From assembly GCA_947568835.1 (NCBI GenBank), contig OX387610.1, forward strand, positions 4,442,001 to 4,506,000: a stretch of 64,000 nucleotides of DNA, written 5' to 3'. The translations under genes were made by a program, and so were the position numbers. This DNA is from Protonemura montana. Taxonomy: Eukaryota; Arthropoda; Insecta; Plecoptera; Nemouridae. This document shows positions 43,843-55,880 of the stretch, in pieces. Position 1 is the first letter of the stretch. The number at the start of each line of letters is the position of its first letter. Under the pieces are notes generated by a model. It was not told the DNA's origin, searched no databases, and saw only the letters and a program-made list of their open reading frames with translations.

Positions 43843-46800
43843 CTAGAATAGATATGGGCGTTGGTTAGCGGGGACGGTCACAATTGCTGCATTATTTGGC
43901 CGACTGGGACTACTGGCTCCATTAAAGTCTTCTGGACAAATCAGTGCTGGTTCTTAAGAGATAAAAGATAAACGAATTACTCTCGGGGAACTCTTGTTCT
44001 GTGACACTAGGTTTCAGAAGTGAAAACACGAGGCTTTTCCATGACTTCTCTATGAACTTGGCAAGATACGGTACATTTAGAGACGATACCGACTCCAGGT
44101 TTCAAATGAGTTTAAATTTAACTATTCGAGTTGCTTACTATTCTTAAAATACCAAGTATAAAAGCAATGGCTGCGCAGACTGTCCCACCTACTAACCAAG
44201 AGCAACCTATCTGGTTCCGCTGGCTACTGAAGGTTGCTTCTAAGAACATAACCTGAAGCTAACATGAGCAACGAGCCGTGTCTGGCTAGCTGGCTTCCCT
44301 GGTAACGTACCCTTGCAGAGGCAGACTCCGTTGCCGGGCACCGGGGTGGTTGCCGACGTGTTGACTGCCGTCAGCGGCTCCCAGATCAGCAGCTTGTCCA
44401 CTTTGTCCTCCCAGCAGTCGCCGCAGGGCAGAGAGTTGTATGGGTGCTCCTGCAAGCATATCCGTTAGGTGACATCAGCAGAGACAAGGTGTGCATGATT
44501 ATTACAAGAACCTATGAGTACCTAGATCTTCCAGCTAAGTTAAAACTGCTTAGGCCCGGTTTGACCATCATCTCGCCTCGTCGTTAAAGTGTTAGTTGAA
44601 ACTATTGTCATGGCAACAGCCAGTCTTGTTTGAACGAAAAATTTGGAAAGTTCGAAAGTGTAGGATCCTGCCAGCTGATCAAAATTGTAGTCTTGCAATC
44701 CATAGTTGGCAACAGTTAGGTTTTCCTAAATCCAAGGTGTTCCTATGGTTTCAATGCTAACTTTTGAATTTTTTGAAACAAGTTTTCAACCATTTTTACC
44801 ATTTAAGTGGAGAACGCTACGAAAACTGAGAAAAATACTGATGAAATCTTTTGAACTAGCACGGGCTCTTTGAGAGAACTCAAAATAAGTGACTCTCAAG
44901 ATGACGGCCTTGGCTTCAAGGCAACATCTTTAACATCAGTGGTCCAACCACCCACCTTGAACTTGATCTCGTGCACAGTGAGTATGACGCGTGCATAGAG
45001 GCGTTTGTCCGTCACGAATCGGTAGAGACATCGCACGTCGTCAGCCTCGCTGCGCTTGTAGACCAAGGTGTTGAGCGGCGATCGCAGGGTGCCCTTGGGG
45101 CTGCGCCAGGAGGTGAACAACTCGTCGCACGCGGTGCCAACCACGAACTCCCCGTGGTGGGTGTTGTTGAAGAAGTCGTAGTGCGCCCAGTAGTACAGCG
45201 ACGAGCTGATGGACGGAAACGCGTTTAAACCACCGAGAAAATGGATGATACTTAGGTCCAGTTTACCAACTTTGTCAACTACTCGTTAGGGTCCTAACTA
45301 TGACTTGGTCAACCGCTAGTCGGGAATGGTTTTGGTAAAACAGACCCTAAGCATTCTTATAAAAATTCACCCTTAAGAACTGATAGCGTTGAGTTTATAG
45401 GAAAAGTCGGAGTGCCAGCATTGATCGTAAACTTTCTGCTGAGAAAACGAGCCGACAATATGGAGGATAATAGCAGATGGCGCTTGCGGCCGTCCTTTTT
45501 AACAAACCTCTACAATTGAATAATTACTACTCAAAATATCGATATAGATGTGTTTATCAATTGTTGAGGTTAGCATTAATAAAGATAAATTGAACGTAAA
45601 CCAGTCTCAAATGCGAGTGATCTGCGAGGAATAACAAAATGAAATTTCTTAACATTGGAAACGACGGTGACTCCATCTAGTAGCTACCACCGTTTTTGTC
45701 AGTAAATTAGTCATCAGGCGACCACTACTCGCGCATACAGTTAAACATTACAGCTTTGGTTGTATGCCTAACAGTTTTATGTTGGCAGGAATCTTTCTGT
45801 TCAACTATTTGCTCTGGGGCTTTGATTATCCTGAAAAAACAATTGTAGTATTTGACTGATGAAGTGGAAGTCAGATCGAATGTATTGATCAAATTGAAAC
45901 AACATCGAGCATCGTAGCCAATTAGAAGAAAATAAACTAATTACAACTAAAATGAGGGGATGTCTTCGCAGCAGTTGCGATTCGTGGAGCCAAAACTGGG
46001 GAGGCACAAACGAAAAGGAAAAAAAGGGGGTTACCTCCCAGAAAAAACATAAATTTTGAAGCCCACTAACCCCGAGTAGCTTCCGGTCTTGCTCTCAAAG
46101 CGCACGAAGAGCGCGTTGCCCGTCGATACGAAGTCGTGTTTCTCCATGGCACGCGAGAAGGTGTCGCAGAACGTCTTAATGATACGCGCATCGTCCGGCC
46201 AGGAGGCGTCGTAGATGGTGAGCGACTCGCCGCAGTCGCCGTCGAACAGCTGAATCGGAGACTCGATGCGGTTGATGCGGAAGCTGGAGACATGGGAGGC
46301 GTTGGTCAGAGATTAGGCGGCATGCGTCCAATATTTAGTGCAAGGGGAATGAAGTGGTGGTCAGATTTTGATTGACTCGAAGAAAATGTTGAGATATGCA
46401 TGGTATTTAATCTCATTATCTGAATGATGATAACGTTTATCATCATTGATCACATCTTTGAATGGTTTGCATGACTTTTATCTTCTAACCATTCTATTAG
46501 AGTAGTTTCATACATCAATCAATTGAATAGTGTGGCACCTAATAAGAATTCAAATCTCGTGATTCTAAGATTTTTGTAAATTAGTTGCTATGATTTGATT
46601 CGATTATGAAAGCAGATTCTTGCCAATGTTAAATCAAAGTTTTCGGACGTCAAAGTGTGTGACCTTGAGTATTTTATTCTTGAAATCGGGTAGTTTTACG
46701 GGTTTATTCAGTGATTTATTCTCATGGCAGCGTGGCATTAGAATCTTAAGCTTGGAAAATCTAGGGGTGTAGTCACAGTCATAAAATTATTCTCAAATGG

Positions 46801-49800
46801 CACTTTATCAAAAAAGGATGGGAGGAAAATGTAAGTATCTAGGGCTTAGCGAATCGATGAGCGGTACAATTTGATTAACAGAGCAGAAAATTTCTGATTG
46901 CGACTTTTTTCAGTGTCGTATCAAATAATTAACAGGCCGTTAACAAACAGAAACATTTTCTGATTGCCCGAGCAACCATCAAATAGGCGAACTGGTTCTT
47001 ACAGGACCACAAAAAATGTCCCCAAATAACAATGACTTCTGAAAAAAGTGAACATTTAATTCTGCTGGTACATTGAATGCTGGTACCTTCGCTATTTTAA
47101 TTTTACTTAATTTAATTAATCTTTATAAATATGCGCTCGTAAAACGATGTGCTGAGCATTTTCCGTTCGTCGTATTTTGGCAAATACACTTTCGCATATT
47201 TGATAATTAGCGAAAATATACTAAATATAACTCGATCAATATTCACTCCTGAAGACTAACCTTGGGAAGTAGAGGCGCACCACCTCGTCCTTGCGTCCTT
47301 GCATGAGATAAGTGCAGCTAGTGTGCGGTGGATACCAGTGGGCCACAGAGAGGAAGATGCCCTCCGACTCGCCGGTCAGGTCCTCGCTGGTAAGCAACCA
47401 GTCGCACGTGCCGTTCCTGCAACCAAAACAGTTCAAACTCTCGCTAAGATGCAGGGCGATTGATTTGTGGGGCTTTACGACGCACTGTTTTGACATCTGG
47501 CCATGCGGCACTGGTCTAATGGCGTCAGTGAATGAGTGGATGATGATGGACCTAATCTAGCCAAGAAGAGAAGAGGGGAAATTCGGTGTCGGAACGTAGC
47601 CTACTCCTGTCGAAGAGCACGAAGAGGACCACCGGCTTCACGTCCCTTGAAATAGGTCAGATATTGGATAGGTGACCATCATAAGAATCCATCGAAAGTT
47701 AATACAGCAACTTTATTCGCCTTGCTTATCAACCTCTCGACAGCATGGATTTGTGGAGGAATCCTGTTTTTCGAGCTGTACTGTCCTTTGGAAGGGACGT
47801 TAAGGCGGTAGTCCCCTTGGTGCTATTCGATAGGAGTAGGCTACGTGCTGATACCAGGTTTCCCCTCCCTGTAAGTCTAGGTTAGGATCATCATCATCCT
47901 CATCGCCATAAGACCAGTGCCACGTGGCCCGTTTTCAAAACAGTGCGTCGTTAAACACAAAAAAAACGTCAACGTGTTTGCCTGGTTTACGGGAGTTAAT
48001 GGTAATTTGAGATCCTTACCGGCTTCCCGCCGTCTCAACGTGCCCTGGCCAGTTGCCCACGTTGAAGTGGAAGCCCGTGTTCAACAGCGGGCCAGCCTGC
48101 GAGCTGACGAACTCCACGAAGAGGTCCTCGGAGGTGCCGATGATGCTGTACGGGAACTTGCCCATCCCTGGAGCAGACAGGATCATCAGTTGGAGAGAGA
48201 AGACAGATTTCGAGGCAAAGGGATAATAATTATAATAATTTTAATTGTATCCAATTAGAGGGATATAGCTATCCAAGTTATTTGAGATCAGCTGGCTGGA
48301 TTCTATGCTCTACCCAAGTTATTTGAGATCAGTTGGCTGGATTCTATGCTCTATCCAGATTATTTGAGATCCACTGGCTGGATCTATGCTCTATCCAAAT
48401 TATTTGAGATCAGCTGACTGGATCCTATACTCTATCCAGATGATTTAAGATCAGCTGGCTGGATCCTATGCTCTATCCAGGTTATTTGATATCAGCTGCC
48501 AGGATCCTATTCTCTGTTCAGGTTATTTGATATCAGCTGCCAGGATCCTATTCTCTGTTCAGGTTATTTGATATCAGCTGGCTGGATCCTATGCTCTATC
48601 CAGGTTATTTGATATCAGCTGCCAGGATCCTATTCTCTGTTCAGGTTATTTGATATCAGCTGCCAGGATCCTATTCTCTGTTCAGGTTATTTGATATCAG
48701 CTGCCTGGATCCTAAGTTATATCCAAATTTTACTCATGGACTAGGCACTCGTGGTTAGCTTAGAGCAGCCTTTGGTAGGCTTAGAGCAGGTTTCTCTATG
48801 CACTCACCGCAAAAGGTACCGATGACTGCGCTACCCTCATCTTTCCCGTCGTATATCTTGATGTAGTCAAACGGACAGTGTTGGGCACCCGAACTGATCG
48901 GCCTCATCGGACAGGTCATGATGTTCTCGCAGCGCTGGCCGTCGATGTTGAACTCTTCGTTCTCTATGTAGAGCTTGATGAACGGCAGCCGAGTGTTGAG
49001 GTGGTAACGACAGTGCAGACCGCGGGGGTAAACGCCCGGGTAGGCGGGAGACTGGACGTAGCAGGTCTGCAGGCGGCAGTCGCGGAACACTCGCTCGCAG
49101 TATGACCTTTAAACCACACGGGTTAGTCAATGAGAGTTCTTTGAGACCGAACGGTTTGTCGTGTCGGAAACACCGGTTCTCATGAGATCACCGAAGTTAA
49201 GCAACACTTCGCTTAGTCAGGTATGATCACACATGATCAGTTTAGTTTGGGATGGAGGTTGGAGGGATGAAAGTTAGTACAACGTCATTTGCCTTGCTTA
49301 TCAACCTCTCGACAGCATAGATTTGTGGATGTATCCTGTTGTTTGCGTTTTGGTTTCATTGGTTTTCTTTGACATGAGTAAGCTATATGCCACCAATAGG
49401 ATTTCCTAGGCTAGGTTGGTTCATTTCATTATCCTCGCCATTAGACCAGTGCTCCAGTACCATTTATCAAATCAGTGTGCCGTTAAATCTCACGTATCAA
49501 TCAATCACTTTGTAATCAGGTCAATGTGATTAACCTCTTAGCATGCTTTGTTGGAAGCGTTGATCAATTCGGTAACCGCAACAGTGTACTTTACTGACAG
49601 CTACTGGACCTAATTCGACCAGTAGATGTGAAAACGAGCCTAATGAAGCTAGTAAATCCTGTAAATCCAGGAACGAATCCTTTAATTGTCTGGAAAAGCA
49701 ATGAACACCGATTCGAAGATTCGATGAATTCGTTATCAAGTAACAAATAAAATAGCGAAGTGATTGGTTAAAAAAAAAAACCAAATGTAATCTGTTATAG

Positions 49801-50235
49801 CTTTGAGATGAAAATTGAACAAAAAAGGGAAAATGTGACATTGACTCGTAATTGACAGCGAAACATCGAAATTCACAGCCAGCCAATTGTAATCGCAACG
49901 ATCAATTAATCAAAGTCGCCATTTGGAGGCCATTTCTTGCGAGGTCATTTTAACATTAGCGCAAACTCAAATTATGCCACTCACCCCGATACAACCTCGC
50001 CACGCCTGTTCGGGTAGAGCTCGGGGTGCTGTCCATAGCGCAGGTACACCTCGAACTGCTGCTCTGCGCGGGAGTCGAACGAGAAGTACGTCTGGTCGGT
50101 GAAATTGTCCGTGTGGAACAAGACCTTCACGAAGGACGTCTCCGAGATGAAGGTTTGTGGCTGCTCAGTCTCGCCGCAGAACACTCCGGGGTCCTTGCGG
50201 TTGCTGACGTCCGTCTTAGCGTTGCCGTCTACCAC
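42857..50235 (-). CDS. CUB/LDLa single-pass membrane protein, 3' eight exons
   Basis: Exons in order of reading: 50235-49985, 49106-48808, 48167-48020, 47416-47261, 46283-46071, 45205-44956, 44449-44311 and 43842-42857. All junctions are GT-AG, phases match, and the total of 2,442 nt is divisible by three (813 residues plus stop). The protein has parts of about five CUB domains (motifs such as YPGVYPRGLHCRY, FDYIKIYDG, CTYLMQGRKDEVVRLYFPSF and SKHCEDGFIEVYLPG), then an LDLa-like Cys module (CEFVCPGDSGVCIPARLVCN), one hydrophobic helix (WLAIGLGATGGGVLAVSCLI) and a short acidic tail ending VNVPY. It should be a cell-surface protein with extracellular CUB domains. The first exon found opens inside a CUB domain in phase 0, so the signal peptide and first half-domain are further 5' and were not found. 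Similar CUB-LDLa membrane proteins occur in invertebrates; no ligand can be inferred. Confidence 0.9.
44311..44449 (-). CDS. CUB gene exon (small)
   Basis: It encodes EHPYNSLPCGDCWEDKVDKL and VPGNGVCLCKG, and joins phase 0 to phase 1 at G/GTACGT. Confidence 0.9.
44548..44640. mobile_element. MITE fragment in CUB gene intron
   Basis: Left end GGCCCGGTTTGACCATCATC resembles 14868; the matching right end is degraded. Confidence 0.35.
44645..44935 (-). repeat. Body of the 41-bp-array element
   Basis: It matches 60700-60960 in the same orientation: GATCAAAATTG, TTGCAATCCAT, TTAAGTGGAGAACGC, AGCACGGGCTCTT, GACTCTCAAGATGACGGCC and TTGGCTTCAAGGCAAC. A single satellite relic (GGATCCTGCCAGCTGATC) is attached. 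Confidence 0.6.
44956..45205 (-). CDS. CUB gene exon (fourth CUB)
   Basis: It encodes SSLYYWAHYDFFNNTHHGEF, CDELFTSWRSPKGTLRSPLN and CLYRFVTDKRLYARVILTVH, ending AAG/GTGGGT in phase 0. Confidence 0.92.
45252..45350. mobile_element. Short MITE (99 bp) in CUB gene intron
   Basis: Ends TTAGGTCCAGTTTACCAA and TTGGTAAAACAGACCCTAA are inverted copies. It sits 46 bases upstream of an exon in the reading direction. Confidence 0.6.
46071..46283 (-). CDS. CUB gene exon (third CUB, second half)
   Basis: It encodes SFRINRIESPIQLFDGDCGE, SLTIYDASWPDDARIIKTFC and ALFVRFESKTGSYS, ending GG/GTTAGT in phase 2. Confidence 0.92.
47261..47416 (-). CDS. CUB gene exon (third CUB, first half)
   Basis: It encodes NGTCDWLLTSEDLTG, CTYLMQGRKDEVVRLYFP and ends AG/GTTAGT in phase 2. 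Confidence 0.92.
47460..47650 (-). mobile_element. 5S-derived SINE 3' part
   Basis: Antisense tail (GGGCTTTACGACGCACTGTT) to CACCGGCTTCACGTCCCTT. It abuts the sense copy that follows, head to head. Confidence 0.75.
47650..47970 (+). mobile_element. 5S-derived SINE, partial head
   Basis: GGTCAGATATTGGATAGGTG, CTTTATTCGCCTTGCTTATC, GGAAGGGACGTTAAGGCGGT and CAGTGCGTCGTTAAACAC are present in order. Confidence 0.8.
48020..48167 (-). CDS. CUB gene exon (end of second CUB)
   Basis: It encodes GMGKFPYSIIGTSEDLFVEF and GFHFNVGNWPGHVE, ending phase 2 at CG/GTAAGG. Phases 1 and 2. Confidence 0.92.
48258..48728 (+). repeat. 41-bp satellite in CUB gene intron, ~11 units
   Basis: Same unit as at 40358. 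A sub-variant (GATATCAGCTGCCAGGATCC with TATTCTCTGTTCAGGTTATT) is tandem five times. Its end lies 80 bases from the donor of an exon. Confidence 0.93.
48808..49106 (-). CDS. CUB gene exon (CUB start)
   Basis: It encodes SYCERVFRDCRLQTCYVQSP, YPGVYPRGLHCRYHL and FDYIKIYDGKDEGSAVIGTF, ending phase 1 at G/GTGAGT. The typical Cys and Tyr positions of a CUB domain are present. Confidence 0.93.
49165..49510 (+). mobile_element. 5S-derived SINE with intact 5S-like head
   Basis: CACCGGTTCTCATGAGATCA, CCGAAGTTAAGCAACACTTC and GCTTAGTCAGGTATGATCAC match the internal control region of 5S rRNA. The central CGGAAGGGACG core is missing. Confidence 0.75.
49985..50235 (-). CDS. CUB gene, first exon traced
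   Basis: Acceptor CACCTGCAG. It encodes the second half of a CUB domain (PGVFCGETEQPQTFISETSF, TYFSFDSRAEQQFEVYLRYG) and ends at GG/GTGAGT in phase 2. Confidence 0.9.
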
Positions 50236-50689
50236 CTGCAGGTGCAAACAGAGCAGCACGGGTTAGAGTTGGATGAGTCGTGACTGATCGCGTTTCTTCG
50301 ACAAATGGAATTTCGGACAAATGGAGATAAGATCAATGATTCAGATGTGAAGATGTGGAGAGTTTTCGGTGTTTCTGGTGTTTCCACACGGGAGCAGAAA
50401 CCAGCAGGCGAATGATGGAAAGGAAGCTATACTGAAAAATAATGTGCAACCGAACCGCGATACGAAACCGGGACTTTCTCGGCTGCATATTTTTTCAGTC
50501 TAGCATCCTTTTCACTTGTGGAGACGTTTAAAAATCTGTATAAAAAGGTACACGGTGTTTTAACATGTTCGAGAGTCCTGAGTTCCAGCGATAAAGTACC
50601 ACGTTCTGTTCAGCAGTTGGCAACGCGAGGCGATCTATGGCGATTGCGGCCGTATTTCTTAAGCAAACCGTTTAAATTCAATTGTTTGA

Positions 50690-51112
50690 TTCGTGGTGTT
50701 TAGCGACGCACTGTTTTGACAACGGGCTTATAAGCACTGGTCGTATGGCGTCGGTGAATGAGTAGATGAAGATGGGAGTGAAGGTGAACCGAACCTATCC
50801 TATACTAAAACGGAAGAAGGGAAATCGCGGTGCCGGCACGTAGCCTACTTCTGTCAAAGAGCACGAAGGGGACCACCGGCTTAACGTCCCATCCAAAGGA
50901 CGGTACAACGCGAACAACAGGATTCCTCCACAAATCCATGCTGTCGAGAGGTTGATAAGCAAGGCGAGTGAAGTTGCTATACTAACTTTTATCCCTCCAA
51001 CCTCTCTCCCGAACAGAACTGGTCATGTGTATGATGGTCACCCATCCAATACCTGACCCAGCGTTGTGTTATTTAACTTCGGTGATCTCACGAAGACCGG
51101 TGTTTCCAACAC
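50690..51112 (-). mobile_element. 5S-derived SINE, full length reference copy
   Basis: From the right: head (CACCGGTCTTCGTGAGATCA in sense), GGTCAGGTATTGGATGGGTG, ACACATGACCAGTTCTGTTC, GGAGGGATAAAAGTTAGTAT, GCTTATCAACCTCTCGACAG, GTTCGCGTTGTACCGTCCTT and a tail ending AAAACAGTGCGTCGCTAAA. The 5S-type promoter marks it as a SINE3-type element. No coding capacity. Confidence 0.88.
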
Positions 51113-51114
51113 GT

Positions 51115-54100
51115 CAAACCAATATGTCACGGTATTATATGCAAGCCCTCAGGGCAACTTCCTGGTGGGCTGAACCAACCAACCTCGTCGCACAAAAATT
51201 GCAAATTATAACTCTCGTTGCTAACCGAACGGCCAATTTAACTCCAATTCACTTAATTTCGACCAAACTCAGCGACGAGTTAACCACTTTTTTAAGCCAC
51301 CAGTTAAATTGAAGCTACACAAGTATCCCATTAACGGCGTGCCCCAGGGTAGACGACCGATGGTAAATTGAAAACCTAATTATTATCCCCTGTAATTAGC
51401 AAGACGCAGCGGCGGCCAAGGGTGGGGAAGGGAGGGGGGAGGGGGACAGTTTGCCCTGGCAAGGGAGGGACGGGGTTAGGCGGTCGACGCACAGTGGCGA
51501 AGCTAATTTTTTGCCCATGAAAACGATGCCACAGTTACAGTGAAAAAATCACGTTATTTACACAAATTTTTCGGTAGAGATCGGGGAGAATTTGCTCAGC
51601 TCACGTGTCAACGCTGAGCTCTGCACATAAGCAGCCAATAAGCCGTAACGGGGTTAGTTAAGCGCAATGATTGTAGGCGCGCCACTGTCGACGCCAGAGC
51701 TCTCTGGCGGGCGACGGGTGAAGTTTCGCGGCTGCTCTGTCGGACCGTGCCTGTAATTAGTCAGATTGGGGCTAATTGGTCCACGCCGCACTCCCTTCAC
51801 CGCTTCCTGGGGGTAACCACGCGATACACGGGGCCATGTCAGTTGGTCTGGACGGGTCACGAGTGTGTTTGGGGGGGGGGGGGGGGGGGATGCATTGTGG
51901 TATCAGTGTCTGACTGCAATGGACAACTTGATTTGAGAGTCTTTAAATCCCTTTTAATGGGAACCTAAACTGGCTCGTGTAAAATGAGAACCAAAGGTGT
52001 TGGTCATTGCTTCATTTTTGAAATTGTTGATATTTGATTGATGTTAGATGTTGAAAGTAGCTGAGGACTGAAAGTTTTGTGACATTGAAGCGTATGACTT
52101 CACTTGCCAGATGGTTCGCAGTGTGAAAGTGATAGTTTACAGCTATATTATAAGTATAAGTTATTGTCGAGTCGGGAATTTAGGTGTCAGATGCGCTGAT
52201 GACCTGTTCGTGAATTTCAAAGTCAAACTGGAAAGATTCCGTCCACTGTGAAAATGGAACGCTGCCTTCCCTATCAAGGCTCGAGTTGCTAATGTTAACT
52301 GAATTTAAGGCTCTGGACAGAATGCACTCGAATCTAACACTTACAATTTGCTGATCGGAAACGGAACTAGTTTTTTGATAATACGTTTTTTATTTACTAT
52401 TTCTTTAATCATTTAGAAGCTCATTCGGTAGCGACTAATTCGCATTGCGAAAAATAAGCTGTCAAGAAATTTTCAAAAGGGGCTTACCACTATCTAGCTC
52501 ATGTTGCCTGTGTTTACTAATCACCAAACCACAAATACTGAAGGAGTTTTGCTTAATTTTGTCAATCTGACATCATAATTGCAAATCGCTAATTACTTTT
52601 GAAAAACAAAACAACTTCCAGCTGACGCCACGGCCCCTAGCGCTGCACGCGGGGCTAAAACACGTTTAGCGAACGCCGTCGTGGAGCACAGAGGGCAGCA
52701 CTGGAATATTCAAATAAATTGTGTAGGGAGAAAGAGTTCAAACATCGGCCGGGACGGCGGAAAAACAAGTTTAAATATTCATAAAGCAAACAATCGCTTG
52801 ACGGCAGGCAGAGGTGTGTATACATTTTTGATTGAACGTGACCACTTAGGTAAATTAGTCAACAAAACTAGACGGAATTGAGTGATTAAAGTGGGAAACT
52901 TTGGTTTAATTAAAATTGGGAATTTAATCTCGCTGGAAAATTGTGTTAAATCACAGCTAGGCATCTTGTTAAAGGCCAGTTTTTGGAAATGCGCTGAAGA
53001 AACAAGTAACTCAAGTTTTACATGAAAATATAAGTATTTTATAGGCTGTGACCATGAAGATAACTTGCAATCATCTTTTTAAATGAGCATGACAAACTAT
53101 TCCCAATTCTTTCAATTAAAAAAACATTTTCGATATTTTAAATCTCGTTTAGACTTCAGAGCATAGGTTAGGTTAGCTTTAGAAGTATCTTTTGCAGTTT
53201 TCTATAACAGCATTGACTTTATATAGTTTTTGTTAAAAACCTAAAGATAGCAGCTTCATAAAATGATCCTGCGGCAAATCATCAGTTTGTTAGTTTCAAA
53301 CATAGGCGAGTCTAAAACATGTGGCACGTATAGTTTTTAGATTACTGCAGAATAAATATTTTAACTTATCCACACCGATGATAAGTTGAGAAACTAGTTA
53401 TCGAATAATATTATTACTCATTGTTAGCAAAGTTACTTGGCGTCGGAAGTTAGCCCACAAAAGTTACACCCGAAGAAAGTCACGTCAACCCGCGCGACTG
53501 CATCGCTCCGAGCGTAGAAAAAAAAAACTGCACTATACCAGGAACAGCAATGAATTAATTAGTAAAATTGTTACCGCCTCAAGTCACTGCAGACCTCGCG
53601 ACTCATTTTTCACTGCATTATTAAGTCGCGCGCAAACTTTTGCACGCGCGCGGCACGAGACTGGAGAGGTGCTCTGCAACGAAACCTGATAAGTTTTCAT
53701 TCAACTAATGGCTTGTCTCAAGATGCTACCGGCATTGTCTTACAGGCGATGTTCATTGCGTTCGGCTGGGAAAACTTGCTTCACGTTCGCCATGCTTGTT
53801 TGCCCGGCGCGGATAAAGTATGACTTGTTCATTTTTAATATACATTTAATTACCTACTTTGAAGATGAGCACCAGACGTCGGTTTTCAAGCTGTGTTAGC
53901 GGCCAAAACGTTTCGCGTCTACAGTTACAAGCACGCTGTACGTTTTTATAAGTAAAATTCTTTTTAATTATTGGATTAGACATGTTTAATATTTGAAAAT
54001 ATTTTTTTAACTAGCGGTATACCCGCTGAGCACGCAGCCGCCATGAGTGAAGTGAGCTGATTTCAATTTTTTTTTTGAGGAACGGTCTCTTTTTCAAGTA

Positions 54101-54550
54101 CGAGGCGCACCTTTCCAAAATCCAACATCCACCGAAAGCGCAAAACGAAAAAAAAAAAAAATTTCGAAAGTCAAAACAAATAAAGCATTTATTCATCAAG
54201 CTCACAACTCCGCTTATTTATACACCGACGAGTTTCGAACGCGGGCGTCCAATTGGCGTTCATGCTCGCAAAACAAACGTCCATAAATCCAAATAACCCG
54301 TCTGCCAGTGCCCCCCCCCCCCCTTGTAAATAGATAGATATACTGGCCCGTAACGACATTGCCATGGCGGTAGTGGCCGAGAGAGATGGAATGCGAACCG
54401 TGTTAATGATCCGGAGAGAGATAGAGCTAGTTAGTTCGGACATGCTCGTGCCTAGTTTACAGATCAATTCATTATCAGTTTGTACAGGGTGCTGTCTGCA
54501 ACGATACGCGCTAGGATGGAACAGTGGCGGAGCGTCTGGTCTGGTCTAGG
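51115..54550. other. No gene recognised; intergenic or 5' intron of the CUB gene
   Basis: It holds G-runs at 51876-51899, a GC-rich patch near 51640-51860 and short frames without domains. The missing 5' exons of the CUB gene could lie here but none was found. Confidence 0.4.
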
Positions 54551-54559
54551 ACGTTGACG

Positions 54560-54605
54560 CACTGGTGGTTAAGCAACACTGCGCTGGACGTGGTGTTGGA
54601 TGGGT
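54560..54605 (+). mobile_element. SINE head fragment
   Basis: GGTTAAGCAACACTGCGCTG followed by GTTGGATGGGTGAACG. Confidence 0.5.
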
Positions 54606-54634
54606 GAACGTTAATGAATGTCTCAAATATTGGT

Positions 54635-54990
54635 TGTTTGTTGAGTTTAGACGACAGATTGTTTTGACAACGGGCCATATGGCAGTGGTCTAATGGCGTC
54701 GGTGAATGAGTGGATGATGAGGAACCTAATTTAGCCGAGAAGGGAGGAGGGGAAACTCGGTGTCGGCACGTAGCCACTGGTTTAACTTCCCTTCCGAAAG
54801 ACGGTACAACGCGAACAACAGAATTCCTCCACAAATCCATGCTGTCGAGAGGTTGATAAGCAACGCGAATGAAGTTGCTTTACTAATTTTGCTCTCCAGA
54901 ACAGAACTGATCATGTGTATGTCGGTCACCCATCCAATAACTGACCCATCGCAGTGTTGCTTAACTTCGGTGATCACCCATCCAATATCA
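54635..54990 (-). mobile_element. 5S-derived SINE, near full length
   Basis: Antisense tail (GATTGTTTTGACAACGGGCC), ATCCATGCTGTCGAGAGGTT, GAACTGATCATGTGTATGTC and a head ending TTAACTTCGGTGATCACC. Confidence 0.82.
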
Positions 54991-55880
54991 ATCGCCCTAC
55001 GGTACCAACAGACCCGTGCGCCACTGCCAGTGTCCGGTAGCGCCCATGGCGGCTGCACTTGACACTAGCGCTGGGACGAGCACGACGGGGCAAGACAAAC
55101 AACCAGCCGATTTCAGGCGGCTGTGCATGAGACACATGGGTGGACGGGTCACGTGGGCCAGGCAGTGGATGGAGTGCAAACTAGCACCGCTAGGTAGAGA
55201 GAGAGAGAATGAGTGGTGGCCTAGAGCTAGGGCTAGCCACCCTGTCGACAGCTGACCTGTCGTACAAGGCAGGGCAATGGATGAAGTGATTTTTCTGAAA
55301 AATACGGCTTCGCGATAGCAATTTAAATCGCGATGTGAAATAAGCTTAGCGATATTTTTGGATAAGTGAATGTATAGAAATGTGCAGAATAGCACGTGAA
55401 TGTGTCAAATGTTAAAAAGAATGGCGCTACATTCATAAAATATTTGTGTAATTTCAATGATACTATTGATTTTCTTGGAAATTCGTAACAGTACTAGGAA
55501 CGATCGTATGTCGAGAAATGTATACCTGTCAGGGCTGGCAACGCCGAGTGTTGAAATGTTGACAATTTCTGTTGAGTTAAGGTCTGTTAGTCAGACCCAA
55601 AGTAAATTCCATTCGCAACAGATGTCGTAATTTCCAGGAGGTCATAACGATTGAACAACTGTTGGGATTGAAATGCAGTACTGTCAACTTGATAGCCCCG
55701 AATGAGTGCCGGCTTTTCAATAGTTGAATATTTGCTATTTTCTTGACAACAGCCAGTCAGAAGATGTTTTATGTTTTGTTAACGGGCTGTTAAATTCTTA
55801 ACGTGCAACTGAAAAACTGGTCTTTAAACGATCTCTCCAGAAAGATTTTCATCTCGTTGGTTGACAATAATTGTTATTAT

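Noticed and set aside
49165-49260. 5S rRNA gene
   Set aside because: Only the internal promoter part matches and it continues into a SINE body; no complete 120-base gene is present.
54010-54330. Possible SINE or Helitron end (CTAGCGGTATACCCGC)
   Set aside because: Only a short resemblance to ends of other elements; no second copy in the window.
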